Assembly (NCBI GenBank): GCA_020847535.1
Contig: JADLBU010000108.1
Coordinates: 1 to 64,000, forward strand
From: Phycisphaerales bacterium
Lineage (GTDB): Bacteria; Planctomycetota; Phycisphaerae; Phycisphaerales; UBA1924
Direction: 5' to 3'
DNA length: 64,000 bases
Every line of letters begins with the position of its first letter. Positions within the stretch are counted from its first letter, which is position 1. A model generated the notes under the pieces. It saw only the letters and a program-made list of their open reading frames with translations, was not told the DNA's origin and made no database searches. Shown here piece after piece: positions 16,156 to 23,999 of the stretch. Made by a program: the position numbers and the translations under genes.

Positions 16156-17058
16156 ATGAACCGTCGCGATTTCCTGGCATCTTCGGCAGCGATCACAGGC
16201 GCGGCGGCGTGCGCTGGTGGATCAGTAGGTGTTGGTGCGTTTGCGGGCGTTGATGGAGGGTTGCAGTCGGCCGGAAGCGCCGGTGCAGGCCCATCGCGCG
16301 GGCGGCTGAAGCACTCGATCTGCCAGTGGTGCTTCGGGAACATGCCGCTGGATGAGCTCGCCAGGACGGCGGCGGAACTGGGCTACTCATCGGTCGAGCT
16401 CCTGGGTCCGGATGCATGGCCGACCCTCAAGAAGCACGGCCTCACATGCGCCGTCGCGGGCACGGTGCCGCACAACCCGATCCACTCGGGGTTCAACCGC
16501 ATCGAGAACCACGATGTCATCATCCAGGAGCTGGAAATCCGCCTGCCCCTGTGCAAGGAGTCGGGGATCCCCAACCAGATCGTGATGTCCGGCAATCGCG
16601 GCGGGATGGACGACTTGGAGGGCCTGAAGAACTGCGCCAAGGGGCTCAAGCGCATCACACCCCTGGCGGAGAAGCTGGGAGTCACGGTGGTAATGGAGCT
16701 GCTCAACAGCAAGCGGGACCACAAGGACTACATGTGCGACCGCACCGCCTGGGGCGTCAACCTCGTCAAGGAGGTCGGATCACCGCGATTCAAGCTGCTG
16801 TACGACATCTACCACATGCAGATCATGGAAGGCGATGTGATCGCGACCATCACCGAGAACTTCGATCACATCGCCCACTACCACACGGCGGGCGTGCCGG
16901 GCCGGCGCGAGATCGATGAGAAGCAGGAACTGAATTACGTGGCAATCTGCAAGGCGCTCGCGGATCGGAACTTCGGCGGGTACTTCGCGCAGGAGTTCAT
17001 GCCGGCACGGGATCCGGTGGGTTCGCTGAAGCAGGCGATCGAGATCTGCACGGTCTAA
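16156..17058 (+). CDS. Tat-exported hydroxypyruvate isomerase-like TIM barrel
   Basis: The 300-residue protein begins MNRRDFLASSAAITGAAA, a Tat signal, and the ATG at 16156 is preceded by AAGGAG. The barrel closely resembles Hyi: KHSICQWCFGNMPLDELA, GYSSVELLGPD, MELLNSKRDHKDYMCD, LLYDIYHMQIMEGD, HTAGVPGRREID and YFAQEFMPARDP. The Glu, Asp, His and Glu of these motifs are the expected metal ligands. Unlike cytoplasmic Hyi it is predicted to be exported, as is common in planctomycetes. It is convergent with murA. The physiological substrate is unknown. Confidence 0.87.
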   Translation: MNRRDFLASSAAITGAAACAGGSVGVGAFAGVDGGLQSAGSAGAGPSRGRLKHSICQWCFGNMPLDELARTAAELGYSSVELLGPDAWPTLKKHGLTCAVAGTVPHNPIHSGFNRIENHDVIIQELEIRLPLCKESGIPNQIVMSGNRGGMDDLEGLKNCAKGLKRITPLAEKLGVTVVMELLNSKRDHKDYMCDRTAWGVNLVKEVGSPRFKLLYDIYHMQIMEGDVIATITENFDHIAHYHTAGVPGRREIDEKQELNYVAICKALADRNFGGYFAQEFMPARDPVGSLKQAIEICTV

Positions 17059-17115
17059 GCCCGCACTTCCGCCGCTCCTGTGCGCCGGGCCAATGGTCTC
17101 TGGATTGCCCAAGAT

Positions 17116-18462
17116 TCAACCGGACGCCTCGGCGACCCCCGCATCCTTCTCGCTGATGCGCGTAATCCGGGCCCCGACATCCGCAAGCCGGTGCTCCATC
17201 CGCTCGTACCCCCGATCGAGGTGGTACACACGGTTCACCAGCGTCGTGCCCTCGGCCGCAAGCCCCGCCAGCACCAGGCACGCCGATGCCCGCAGGTCGC
17301 TCGCCATCACCGGCGCCCCCGTGAGCTGCCGCACCCCCGACACGATCACTGTCGGCCCCTGCCGGAAGATCTTGGCCCCCATCCGCAATAGCTCGGCAAC
17401 GTGCAGGAACCGCTCCGGGAAGATCCGCTCCGTAATCACCGAATTCCCATCCGCCAGCGTCAACAGCGCCATCAGCTGCGCCTGAAGATCCGTCGGGAAT
17501 CCCGGGTGCGGCTGGGTCGTCACCTCGACCGGCTTGATCACCCGCCCGCACGTCACGCGCACCACCTGCCGCAGGGGATCGGCCGTAAAGCCCGCGGGCC
17601 GCAGGATCTCGATGGGCTCGATCTCCACCCCCACCGCGTTCAGCCGATCGATCGTCGAGAGCAGCGCATCGGTCGGGCAGTTCTCCAGGATCAGGTCACC
17701 GTTGGTGATCCCCGCCGCCATCATGAACGTCCCCGCCTCGATCCTGTCCGGGATCACCGTGTGATCCGCCCCGCCGAGCTGCGCCACGCCCTCCACGATG
17801 ATCCGCGGAGAGCCCGCCCCTGAGATCTTCGCCCCCATCTTCGTCAGCAGGCTCGCCAGGTCCGTGACCTCCGGCTCGCACGCCGCCGACTCGATGATCG
17901 TCTTCCCCTGGGCGACCGCCGCCGCGCACATGACGTTCGCCGTCCCCAGCACAGTCGATCCGAACGTCCCCCCCAGGAAAATCGTCGCACCCTTCAGCCC
18001 CCCCGGCGGCGCCTTGACGATGATGTCACCCGACTCCATCGACACCTCGGCCCCCAGCGCCCGCATCCCGCGCAGGTGCAGATCGATCGGCCGGTCACCG
18101 ATCGCGCACCCGCCCGGCATCGACACCCGGCAGTACCCGCGCCGCGCCAAGAGCGGCCCCAGCACGCAGATCCCGGCCCGCATCGTCCGCACGATGTCAT
18201 AGCGGGCATGGCTGTTGCTCCGTTCGGTCGCGTGCAGGCACATCACATCCCGCGCGCCACCCTCGTTGGTCTTGTGGCACCCAAGCTCGGCAAGCAGCCG
18301 CAACATGTTGCGGATGTCCGCCAGGTCCGGCACATCGCGCAGAACCACAGGCTGATCGCTCATCAGCGCTGCGGCCATCAGCGGCAGCGCTGCGTTCTTG
18401 CTCCCGTTCACCCGCAGGCGACCCGCCAACCGACGCCCGCCCTCGATCACAAACACATCCAT
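17116..18462 (-). CDS. murA: UDP-N-acetylglucosamine 1-carboxyvinyltransferase MurA
   Basis: MurA transfers enolpyruvate from PEP to UDP-GlcNAc, the first committed step of peptidoglycan synthesis. The 448-residue protein has the GSKNAALPLMA start (Lys22), RTMRAGICVLGPLLAR (Arg95) and the catalytic loop MPGGCAIGDRP with Cys119, the residue alkylated by fosfomycin. QAQLMALLTLADGNSVITE and RASACLVLAGLAA mark the C-terminal half. The ATG at 18462 follows GGAGG, and a longer upstream frame runs into the C-rich tandem repeat. Its presence agrees with reports that planctomycetes make peptidoglycan. Confidence 0.96.
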   Translation of the reverse strand: MDVFVIEGGRRLAGRLRVNGSKNAALPLMAAALMSDQPVVLRDVPDLADIRNMLRLLAELGCHKTNEGGARDVMCLHATERSNSHARYDIVRTMRAGICVLGPLLARRGYCRVSMPGGCAIGDRPIDLHLRGMRALGAEVSMESGDIIVKAPPGGLKGATIFLGGTFGSTVLGTANVMCAAAVAQGKTIIESAACEPEVTDLASLLTKMGAKISGAGSPRIIVEGVAQLGGADHTVIPDRIEAGTFMMAAGITNGDLILENCPTDALLSTIDRLNAVGVEIEPIEILRPAGFTADPLRQVVRVTCGRVIKPVEVTTQPHPGFPTDLQAQLMALLTLADGNSVITERIFPERFLHVAELLRMGAKIFRQGPTVIVSGVRQLTGAPVMASDLRASACLVLAGLAAEGTTLVNRVYHLDRGYERMEHRLADVGARITRISEKDAGVAEASG

Positions 18463-18837
18463 CACAACCTCCGTGCCGAACTGGAGACCGGCCCATCCGT
18501 GGCCGGCGCCTGCTCTCTCTAAATGAGGATTGCCGACGATCGATCCACCCCCGACCCCAAAACCCCCAACCCCCAACCCCCACCCCCCACCCCCCAACTC
18601 GAACGACTCTCACCTGGAGACAAGTCCGATCATACATCGGCCCGATCCCGCCCCCCGCTTGTTTTCTCGAACCCGGGACATTTCCCCGTGCCTGGCCGTC
18701 ACAGACCCACCCTGCCGACCGCCCCCGTGACCCCTGGTCCCTTGCCTCCGATCCCCTGAATCAGACCTTTCCACATGGGTCGTTGAAGTCCGCCGTGGAT
18801 CGGCGGGCTTCGGAAGTTTGCAACGGAGGCGATTCTC
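18463..18837. promoter_or_regulatory. Divergent intergenic region between murA and fibro-slime gene
   Basis: These 375 bases hold the promoters for both flanking genes, the C-rich heptanucleotide repeat, and a small hairpin CCGCCG-TGGAT-CGGCGG (18790-18806) in the leader of the fibro-slime gene. A GGAGG Shine-Dalgarno at about 18825 precedes the fibro-slime start. No gene is seen. Confidence 0.45.
18563..18597. repeat. C-rich tandem heptanucleotide repeat, five units
   Basis: Five units in exact phase: CCCCCAA, CCCCCAA, CCCCCAC, CCCCCAC, CCCCCAA. They sit in the murA/fibro-slime intergenic region. The G-rich complementary strand could form quadruplex structure, but the strict period of 7 links it to the other tandem tracts in this window. 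Confidence 0.85.
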
Positions 18838-19755
18838 ATGGCTCTCACCAACCGCAACACTCCCCGCATGGCCGTCCTGACGCTGCTGGCCGGTTCGGCC
18901 ATCTGCTCGGCCGCGATCGCCGGGCCGGATCCCTACGGCAACCTGCCGTCGTCCATGGAGCTCTCGGCAACCATCCGGGACTTCAAGGCCAAGGAGCAGA
19001 CCGGCGGCCACAAGGATTTCCAGGCGTACTCGGGCTCGACCACCGTCGGCCTGGTCTCCGCCGAGCTCGGCTCCGACGGCAAGCCCGTCCCCGCCAGCCT
19101 GCGCGGCCAGAAGATCTCCACCGAGTACAAGGACAAGACCGGCAAAAAGATCAACCCCGCGCTGTACAACAAGGACCTCGGGGACGTCAAGGGCTCCCTG
19201 GTCACCGGCGACAGCAACAACGGCATGTACAGCTACGACTCGTTCAACCAGTGGTACCGCGATGTCGCCGGCGTCAACGTCTCCAAGGCCGTCCCGCTGA
19301 CCCTGAACCGCATCGTGAACACCAATCGCTACGTCTTCGACTCGGCGGCCGATGAGCCGTACAAGTCGCGCGGAGGCTTCTTCCCCATCAATGGCGAGCT
19401 GTACGGCAACTACGCCAACAACTCCGCCGGCAAGATGTCCAACTTCCACTTCACCACCGAGATCGACACCCAGTTCATCTACGAGAAGGGCAAGGGCTCT
19501 GTCTTCACCTTCACCGGTGACGACGATGTGTGGGTCTTCATCGGCGGTAAGATGGTCATCGACCTGGGCGGCCTCCACTCCAAGAACGACCAGACCATCA
19601 ACCTGGATCGCCTCAACTGGCTCCAGGACGGCCAGATGTACCAGCTCAAGGTCTTCCACGCCGAACGCCGCACCACACAGTCCAACTTCCGCATCGAGAC
19701 CACGCTGAAGCTCAGGACCGTCGAAGTCCCCTCCGTCAGCGGCCTGTACGACTGA
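18838..19755 (+). CDS. Secreted fibro-slime domain protein
   Basis: The 305-residue protein has a Sec signal peptide (MALTNRNTPRMAVLTLLAGSAICSAAIAG). A C-terminal fibro-slime/PA14-like domain from about residue 130 is marked by GGFFPINGELYG, NFHFTTEIDTQFIYEKG, FTFTGDDDVWVFIGGKMVIDLGG, HSKNDQTINLD and YQLKVFHAERRTTQSNFRIET. The GDDDVWVFI-DLGG core is characteristic of this carbohydrate-binding or matrix-associated module first described in slime moulds and fibrobacters. The ATG at 18838 follows GGAGG. Unlike other secreted proteins here it has no EF-hand/Cys tail. Probable role: extracellular or cell-surface adhesion. Confidence 0.88.
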   Translation: MALTNRNTPRMAVLTLLAGSAICSAAIAGPDPYGNLPSSMELSATIRDFKAKEQTGGHKDFQAYSGSTTVGLVSAELGSDGKPVPASLRGQKISTEYKDKTGKKINPALYNKDLGDVKGSLVTGDSNNGMYSYDSFNQWYRDVAGVNVSKAVPLTLNRIVNTNRYVFDSAADEPYKSRGGFFPINGELYGNYANNSAGKMSNFHFTTEIDTQFIYEKGKGSVFTFTGDDDVWVFIGGKMVIDLGGLHSKNDQTINLDRLNWLQDGQMYQLKVFHAERRTTQSNFRIETTLKLRTVEVPSVSGLYD

Positions 19756-19892
19756 TCACGCGACTCATGGCGCGCGGGTGGTGGAAGCCGCCCAGCGCTT
19801 TTCCTGGCTTCCCCGGCGCCCGCCGAGGGTGGGGGGGCCGACGGATCCGCCCGCTGTCCGGCCACCAGGGCCGACGGTCGGAGCAACTCCCC

Positions 19893-19958
19893 GCCCCGTC
19901 GTCCGCCGCGACGGGGCAGACGACCCGCGCCCCGGCCTGCACTCACGCGGGCCGGGGC
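19893..19958. terminator. Two tandem GC-rich hairpins
   Basis: GCCCCGTCG pairs with CGACGGGGC (19893-19901 with 19909-19917). GCCCCGGCC pairs with GGCCGGGGC (19929-19937 with 19950-19958). Each gives a perfect 9-bp stem. Only short T tracts follow, so these are weak intrinsic terminators or RNA-stabilising stems at the end of the fibro-slime transcript. Confidence 0.45.
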
Positions 19959-20064
19959 CTTTGAGCTTGTGTGCGGCCCGAGACTCTCCGATGGGCCGCG
20001 CAGGTGATCGAGACCCGGCGCCGATCGATGTCTGGTCCCTCCATCGATGAAGCGCCGGCTCGGG

Positions 20065-20089
20065 GGCCTCGGGCATGACGCCCGGGGCC
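20065..20089. terminator. GC-rich hairpin, 10-bp stem
   Basis: GGCCTCGGGC (20065-20074) pairs with GCCCGGGGCC (20080-20089) through one G-U pair, around a loop of ATGAC. It lies just beyond the end of the minus-strand phosphatase gene and beyond the fibro-slime gene, so it could terminate from either side. Confidence 0.4.
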
Positions 20090-20097
20090 TTGCTGCT

Positions 20098-20140
20098 TCA
20101 ACCCCCACCCAACCCCCACCCAACCCCCAACCCAACCCCC
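20098..20140. repeat. C-rich short tandem repeat
   Basis: Units of about 11-12 bases, AACCCCCACCC and AACCCCCAACCC, are repeated in tandem next to the phosphatase stop codon. The base composition matches the heptanucleotide tract at 18563, but the period is different. Confidence 0.7.
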
Positions 20141-20142
20141 GT

Positions 20143-21774
20143 TCAGCCGCCGGTCCCGGGTTCCCCACTCTCGGGATCGCCGCCGTCCGATAGCTCCTCG
20201 GGAGTTCCCGCATCCTCCCCCACAGCGTTCTTGCGCGGGATGAACTTCATCACCACCAGCGTCACATCATCCTCCTGCGCTCGCCCCTGCCGATAACGCG
20301 ACAGCGCATCGGTGATCGCCCGCGCGATCTCCGCGCACGGCTTGCGCGCATTGGCCCGGATCACCTCCCGTAGCCCCGTCTTCCCGAACATCCTCCCCTT
20401 CGGATCACGAGATTCCCAGATCCCATCCGTCCCGATCACCAGCACCTGGCCATCGATCCATCCATCCCGGTCGAACTCCGAGTACACCCACCCCCCATCC
20501 AGCCCCATCGGGATGTCCGCCCCCGCAAGCTCCACGAACACATCGGTCGCAGGGTTGTACGCGATCGCCGGATCGTGACCCGCGCTCACCCACCGCAGGT
20601 GCCGGTTCCCCGCATCGATCACCAGGTAGTACATCGTCATGAACCGCCCCGACTGGCAATCCCCCGCAAGGTGCCTGTTCATGTGCGTGATCAACTGCGC
20701 GATCGTCCCCTCCTGCCCCGCATGGCCGCGCAACAGCGCCCGCGCTGTCGTCATCAAGAGCGCCGCCGCGATCCCGTGCCCCGTCACATCCCCCACCGCG
20801 ATCGCCAGTGTGTCCTTGCCGATGTTCGACAGCTCCAGGAAGTCAAAGTAATCCCCGCCCGTCTCATCGCAGTAAATGCTGTGCCCGGCAATCTCCAGCC
20901 CATCCACCGTCGGCGGCCGGCTCGGCAAGAGCGCCTGCTGCACCTCCATCGCCAGCGCCAGGCTCTCCTTGAGCTTGAGCCCATCCCGAAGCTGCGGCAC
21001 CATCTGGTTGAACACCACCCCCAGCTTGCCGAACTCATCGTTCCCAGCCAGCGGCACCTGCGCATCAAGATCCCCCGCCGCCACCTTCTCGACCGCACCC
21101 GTCAGGTCCTCCAGCGACCGGCTCACCCGCCGCGAGAGCACCACCGCGATCCCCGCCGCCGCCGCACCGGCAATCACCATCCCACCCAGCCCGATGTACA
21201 AGAGCCGCCGAGTGCTCGCCAGCACCTCCTCGATATCCACATCCACGCCCAAAAGCGCCACCGGCGTCCCATCCGCACCGCGGATCGGCGATGTCGCGCT
21301 CAGGAACGTCCCGTAATCATCCTCGGCGATCTGAAGGTCATCGCGGTCGAGCGGGATCGCCGGCGTCTGCGGATCCTTCGGCTCGTACTCCTCCCCGATG
21401 TCCGACTTGTCCGCCGTCCCCCGCTCCTGGGCATCTACCACGTACGTGTACACCCCCGTCTTCCCCGCCACCGGCCGTAGCGTGTACACGAACTTGACGT
21501 GTACATCATCCCGCCGGTTGGCATCACGGATCGTCCGCAGCAGCGATTCCAGCTTGACATACGCCGCCCCGTCGATGTCACGCTCGCTCGTGATCGACTC
21601 GTGCTCCTGCGCTCCCACAAGCCGGGCCCCGGTCGATGCGATCGAGAGAACCTTGCTGCGGATCTCCTCCATCATCAGCGAGCGGGACCGGAACGTGGTG
21701 ATTGCCACCAGGATCCCGTTGCTCACCAGCGCCAGACCAACCATCAGAATCAACAGCTTGTTGCGGAATCTCAT
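20143..21774 (-). CDS. RsbU-like SpoIIE-family protein phosphatase with sensor and HAMP domains
   Basis: The 543-residue protein has one N-terminal membrane helix (about 7-29), an extracytoplasmic Cache-like sensor (about 35-190), a second helix (192-213), a HAMP domain (214-266, SRSLEDLTGAVEKVAAGDL) and a PP2C/SpoIIE phosphatase domain (about 290-525). The phosphatase shows CDETGGDYFDFL, VAVGDVTGHGIAAALLMTTARA and GTDGIWE, including the metal-binding aspartates. Such proteins dephosphorylate anti-sigma-factor antagonists in partner-switching systems. No RsbV/RsbW-like gene is nearby. A second phosphatase of the same family is at 37136-38581. Confidence 0.92.
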   Translation of the reverse strand: MRFRNKLLILMVGLALVSNGILVAITTFRSRSLMMEEIRSKVLSIASTGARLVGAQEHESITSERDIDGAAYVKLESLLRTIRDANRRDDVHVKFVYTLRPVAGKTGVYTYVVDAQERGTADKSDIGEEYEPKDPQTPAIPLDRDDLQIAEDDYGTFLSATSPIRGADGTPVALLGVDVDIEEVLASTRRLLYIGLGGMVIAGAAAAGIAVVLSRRVSRSLEDLTGAVEKVAAGDLDAQVPLAGNDEFGKLGVVFNQMVPQLRDGLKLKESLALAMEVQQALLPSRPPTVDGLEIAGHSIYCDETGGDYFDFLELSNIGKDTLAIAVGDVTGHGIAAALLMTTARALLRGHAGQEGTIAQLITHMNRHLAGDCQSGRFMTMYYLVIDAGNRHLRWVSAGHDPAIAYNPATDVFVELAGADIPMGLDGGWVYSEFDRDGWIDGQVLVIGTDGIWESRDPKGRMFGKTGLREVIRANARKPCAEIARAITDALSRYRQGRAQEDDVTLVVMKFIPRKNAVGEDAGTPEELSDGGDPESGEPGTGG

Positions 21775-21913
21775 GCAGTCCCCAAAGCCGACGACTCATC
21801 CAATGACCCAAAACGGCGATCGCGCTCGACCATCCGGCCCGTCCCCGCAAGGCCCCAATGATAGTGGAAGTACACACCGGTCACGGATCCTCACGACGCA
21901 ACCGCCGCCACGC

Positions 21914-23041
21914 ATGAAAACCTTCGAAATCCACCCCGATATCCGCCACGCCTCAACCCTCCCGGCATGGGTCTACAGCGATGAGGCCGCCTATCGCCAC
22001 ATCCTCGACCGCGCCTTCCTCACCAGTTGGCAGTTCATCGCCGACAGCCACGCCATCAAGGTTCCCACCCAGGTCCACCCACTCACCATGCTCGAAGGCT
22101 CCATCGATGAGCCCCTCCTCCTCACCCGGGACCTCTCCGATCGCGTCCACTGCCTCTCCAACGTCTGCACCCATCGCGGCACCACACTCGTCGACAAGGG
22201 CGGACACGAGAAGACCCTCACCTGCCGCTACCACGGCCGGCGCTTCGACCTCGATGGCTCCTTCCGCTACATGCCCGAGTTCAAGGAGGTCGCCGGCTTC
22301 CCCTCACCCGCCGACAACCTCTCACGCATCCCCTTCGGCACCTTCCCCCACACCCCATCGCTCGCCACCCCCGGCCCCACCGCCGCCCTCGGCCGCTTCC
22401 TCTTCGCCTCCGTCCGCCCCGCCCACCCCATCGGCCAACTGCTCGCCGACATGGAACGCCGCGTCGGCTGGCTCCCCTTCGAGCAGTTCACCTTCGACCC
22501 CTCACGCAGCCGCGATTATCTCGTCCGCGCCAACTGGGCCCTCTACTGCGACAACTACCTCGAAGGCTTCCACATCCCCTTCGTCCACGCAAGCCTCAAC
22601 GCAGCCCTCGACTACGGAAGCTACTCCACCGAGCTCTACCCCCTGAGCAACCTCCAGCTCGGGATCGCCGCCGATGGAGATGTCGTCTTCGACCTCCCCG
22701 CAAGCAGCCCCGACCACGGCAAAAAAATCGCCGCCTACTACTACTGGCTCTTCCCCAACACCATGTTCAACTTCTACCCCTGGGGACTCTCCATCAACGT
22801 CGTCCGCCCGCTCGGCGTCGCCCTCACCAAAGTCTCATTCATCGCCTATGTCTGGGATCCCTCCAAGCTCGACCGCGGCGCTGGCTCAGGCCTCGATCGC
22901 GTCGAACGCGAGGATGAAGCCGTCGTCGAAGCCGTCCAGAAGGGCACCCGCTCCCGCTTCTACGAGCGCGGCCGATACTCCCCCACCCGCGAACAGGGCG
23001 TCCATCACTTCCACCGCCTGCTCGCCGATTGCCTGCGCTGA
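21914..23041 (+). CDS. Rieske-type aromatic-ring-hydroxylating oxygenase, alpha-subunit-like
   Basis: The 375-residue protein has a Rieske 2Fe-2S domain with CTHRGTTL (Cys85, His87) and CRYHGRRFDLDG (Cys104, His107). A catalytic domain follows with the mononuclear-iron motif DNYLEGFHIPFVH, giving His220 and His225. This is the arrangement of ring-hydroxylating dioxygenase and choline/carnitine monooxygenase-like alpha subunits. The ATG at 21914 is the start that precedes the domain, and the long upstream frame overlaps the divergent phosphatase gene. No reductase or beta subunit is adjacent. The substrate is unknown. Confidence 0.9.
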   Translation: MKTFEIHPDIRHASTLPAWVYSDEAAYRHILDRAFLTSWQFIADSHAIKVPTQVHPLTMLEGSIDEPLLLTRDLSDRVHCLSNVCTHRGTTLVDKGGHEKTLTCRYHGRRFDLDGSFRYMPEFKEVAGFPSPADNLSRIPFGTFPHTPSLATPGPTAALGRFLFASVRPAHPIGQLLADMERRVGWLPFEQFTFDPSRSRDYLVRANWALYCDNYLEGFHIPFVHASLNAALDYGSYSTELYPLSNLQLGIAADGDVVFDLPASSPDHGKKIAAYYYWLFPNTMFNFYPWGLSINVVRPLGVALTKVSFIAYVWDPSKLDRGAGSGLDRVEREDEAVVEAVQKGTRSRFYERGRYSPTREQGVHHFHRLLADCLR

Positions 23042-23431
23042 TAACGCTTGCAACGACCCCCCACCTCCGACCAAAAACTCCTCACAATCGCTCCAACCAG
23101 GTACGGCCGCCCCCCCCCGCTGCCGTCAGAAAACACCCGCGTCAACTTCCATGATCAACCTGTTGAAATATTGTGAACAACAAGATGAGATGGTCTTCAT
23201 CCATCGTCCTAAAGTCATTGTTTACAGCCAGTTACGTATGCGATACCGCACTCGCAAAGGTCTCGCGATGACCTGTGCGAAACCATGAGCACACTGGGCA
23301 AATACCCCACTTGACTCCAGCGGGTATTCAGACGATCAAACATCACCGCCCCGTGGATTCCAATGGGGCGGTGAAACTGCCTGACTGGCAACGCATCGAT
23401 CATCATCAATTCAACCGGTAAGCGCCGGCAA
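23042..23431. other. AT-richer spacer between convergent genes
   Basis: The 390 bases after the Rieske gene hold no convincing gene. From about 23145 to 23340 the GC content is clearly lower than in the neighbouring genes (for example GAAATATTGTGAACAACAAG), suggesting non-coding or acquired DNA. A strong hairpin at 23344-23373 lies before the thioredoxin stop codon. Confidence 0.5.
23344..23373. terminator. Bidirectional terminator-like hairpin
   Basis: CACCGCCCC (23344-23352) and GGGGCGGTG (23365-23373) form a perfect 9-bp stem with a 12-base loop, between the convergent Rieske and thioredoxin genes. There is no long T-run on either side. Confidence 0.5.
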
Positions 23432-23770
23432 TCAAGCCGCCAGGTACGGCCGCAAATGGGCCAACACCGTCTCACGAGAATTGGCGACAAACGCGTCCTG
23501 GATCTTGCCCTCCGCCACCACCATCAGCGTCGGGATCCGCGAGATCCCGAACCGCTCCGCCAACTCCGGCTGATCGCTGACATTCACCAGCGCCACCCTC
23601 GCCTTCCCCGCAAGCTCGCTCGCCAACTGGTGAATCACAGGCTTGAGCGCCATGCAAGGCGGGCACCACGGCGCCCAGAAATCAACCAGCACCGGCACAG
23701 AAGATCCGCCAACCTCGCCGTCAAACGTCGCCGCCGTCGGCTCGATGATGTTCGTATCGGAAGCCTGCAT
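23432..23770 (-). CDS. Thioredoxin with WCPPC active site
   Basis: The 112-residue protein has the thioredoxin fold: PVLVDFWAPWCPPCMALKPVI, VALVNVSDQPELAERFGISRIPTLMV with the cis-proline, and a C-terminal helix ending AHLRPYLAA. The redox motif is Cys36-Pro-Pro-Cys39 instead of the canonical CGPC, a change known in some thioredoxin-like proteins that shifts redox potential. It has no signal peptide, so it should act in the cytoplasm. The ATG at 23770 is preceded by GGAG. It stands alone, convergent with the Rieske gene. Confidence 0.9.
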   Translation of the reverse strand: MQASDTNIIEPTAATFDGEVGGSSVPVLVDFWAPWCPPCMALKPVIHQLASELAGKARVALVNVSDQPELAERFGISRIPTLMVVAEGKIQDAFVANSRETVLAHLRPYLAA

Positions 23771-23999
23771 GTGATACTCCTTCACTCCGGATCCATGCAG
23801 CGCCCGTGCCACGAACCTCTACCGTTCAGGGCGCTCTCAGGATCCGCCATATTGGATTCCACTGGGCCCCCGCGGTTGCAGCCGGCTTCGATCCCGCATG
23901 AAACCGGGCTCATTCCTTACCCCCGCCGCACACCACCATCCACGCATGCCGTTGTGGCAGCCCGCCAGGCAAGGCAATCCCAGATAGTGAGTGCTTCCA
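23771..23999. other. Spacer upstream of thioredoxin gene
   Basis: About 230 bases that should carry the thioredoxin promoter. I found no RNA gene, terminator with a T-run, or repeat. Confidence 0.35.

Larger units (their letters stand above)
19756..20142. other. Long structured spacer between convergent genes
   Basis: These 387 bases between the fibro-slime gene and the minus-strand phosphatase contain three strong GC hairpins (19893-19917, 19929-19958 and 20065-20089) and a C-rich tandem tract at 20098-20140. No coding frame is convincing. Bidirectional transcription termination is the simplest role. Confidence 0.5.

Noticed and set aside
18547..18600. G-quadruplex or telomere-like element
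   Set aside because: Quadruplex formation is possible, but the strict heptamer phase and similar non-G tracts elsewhere show that a tandem-repeat process is the better description.
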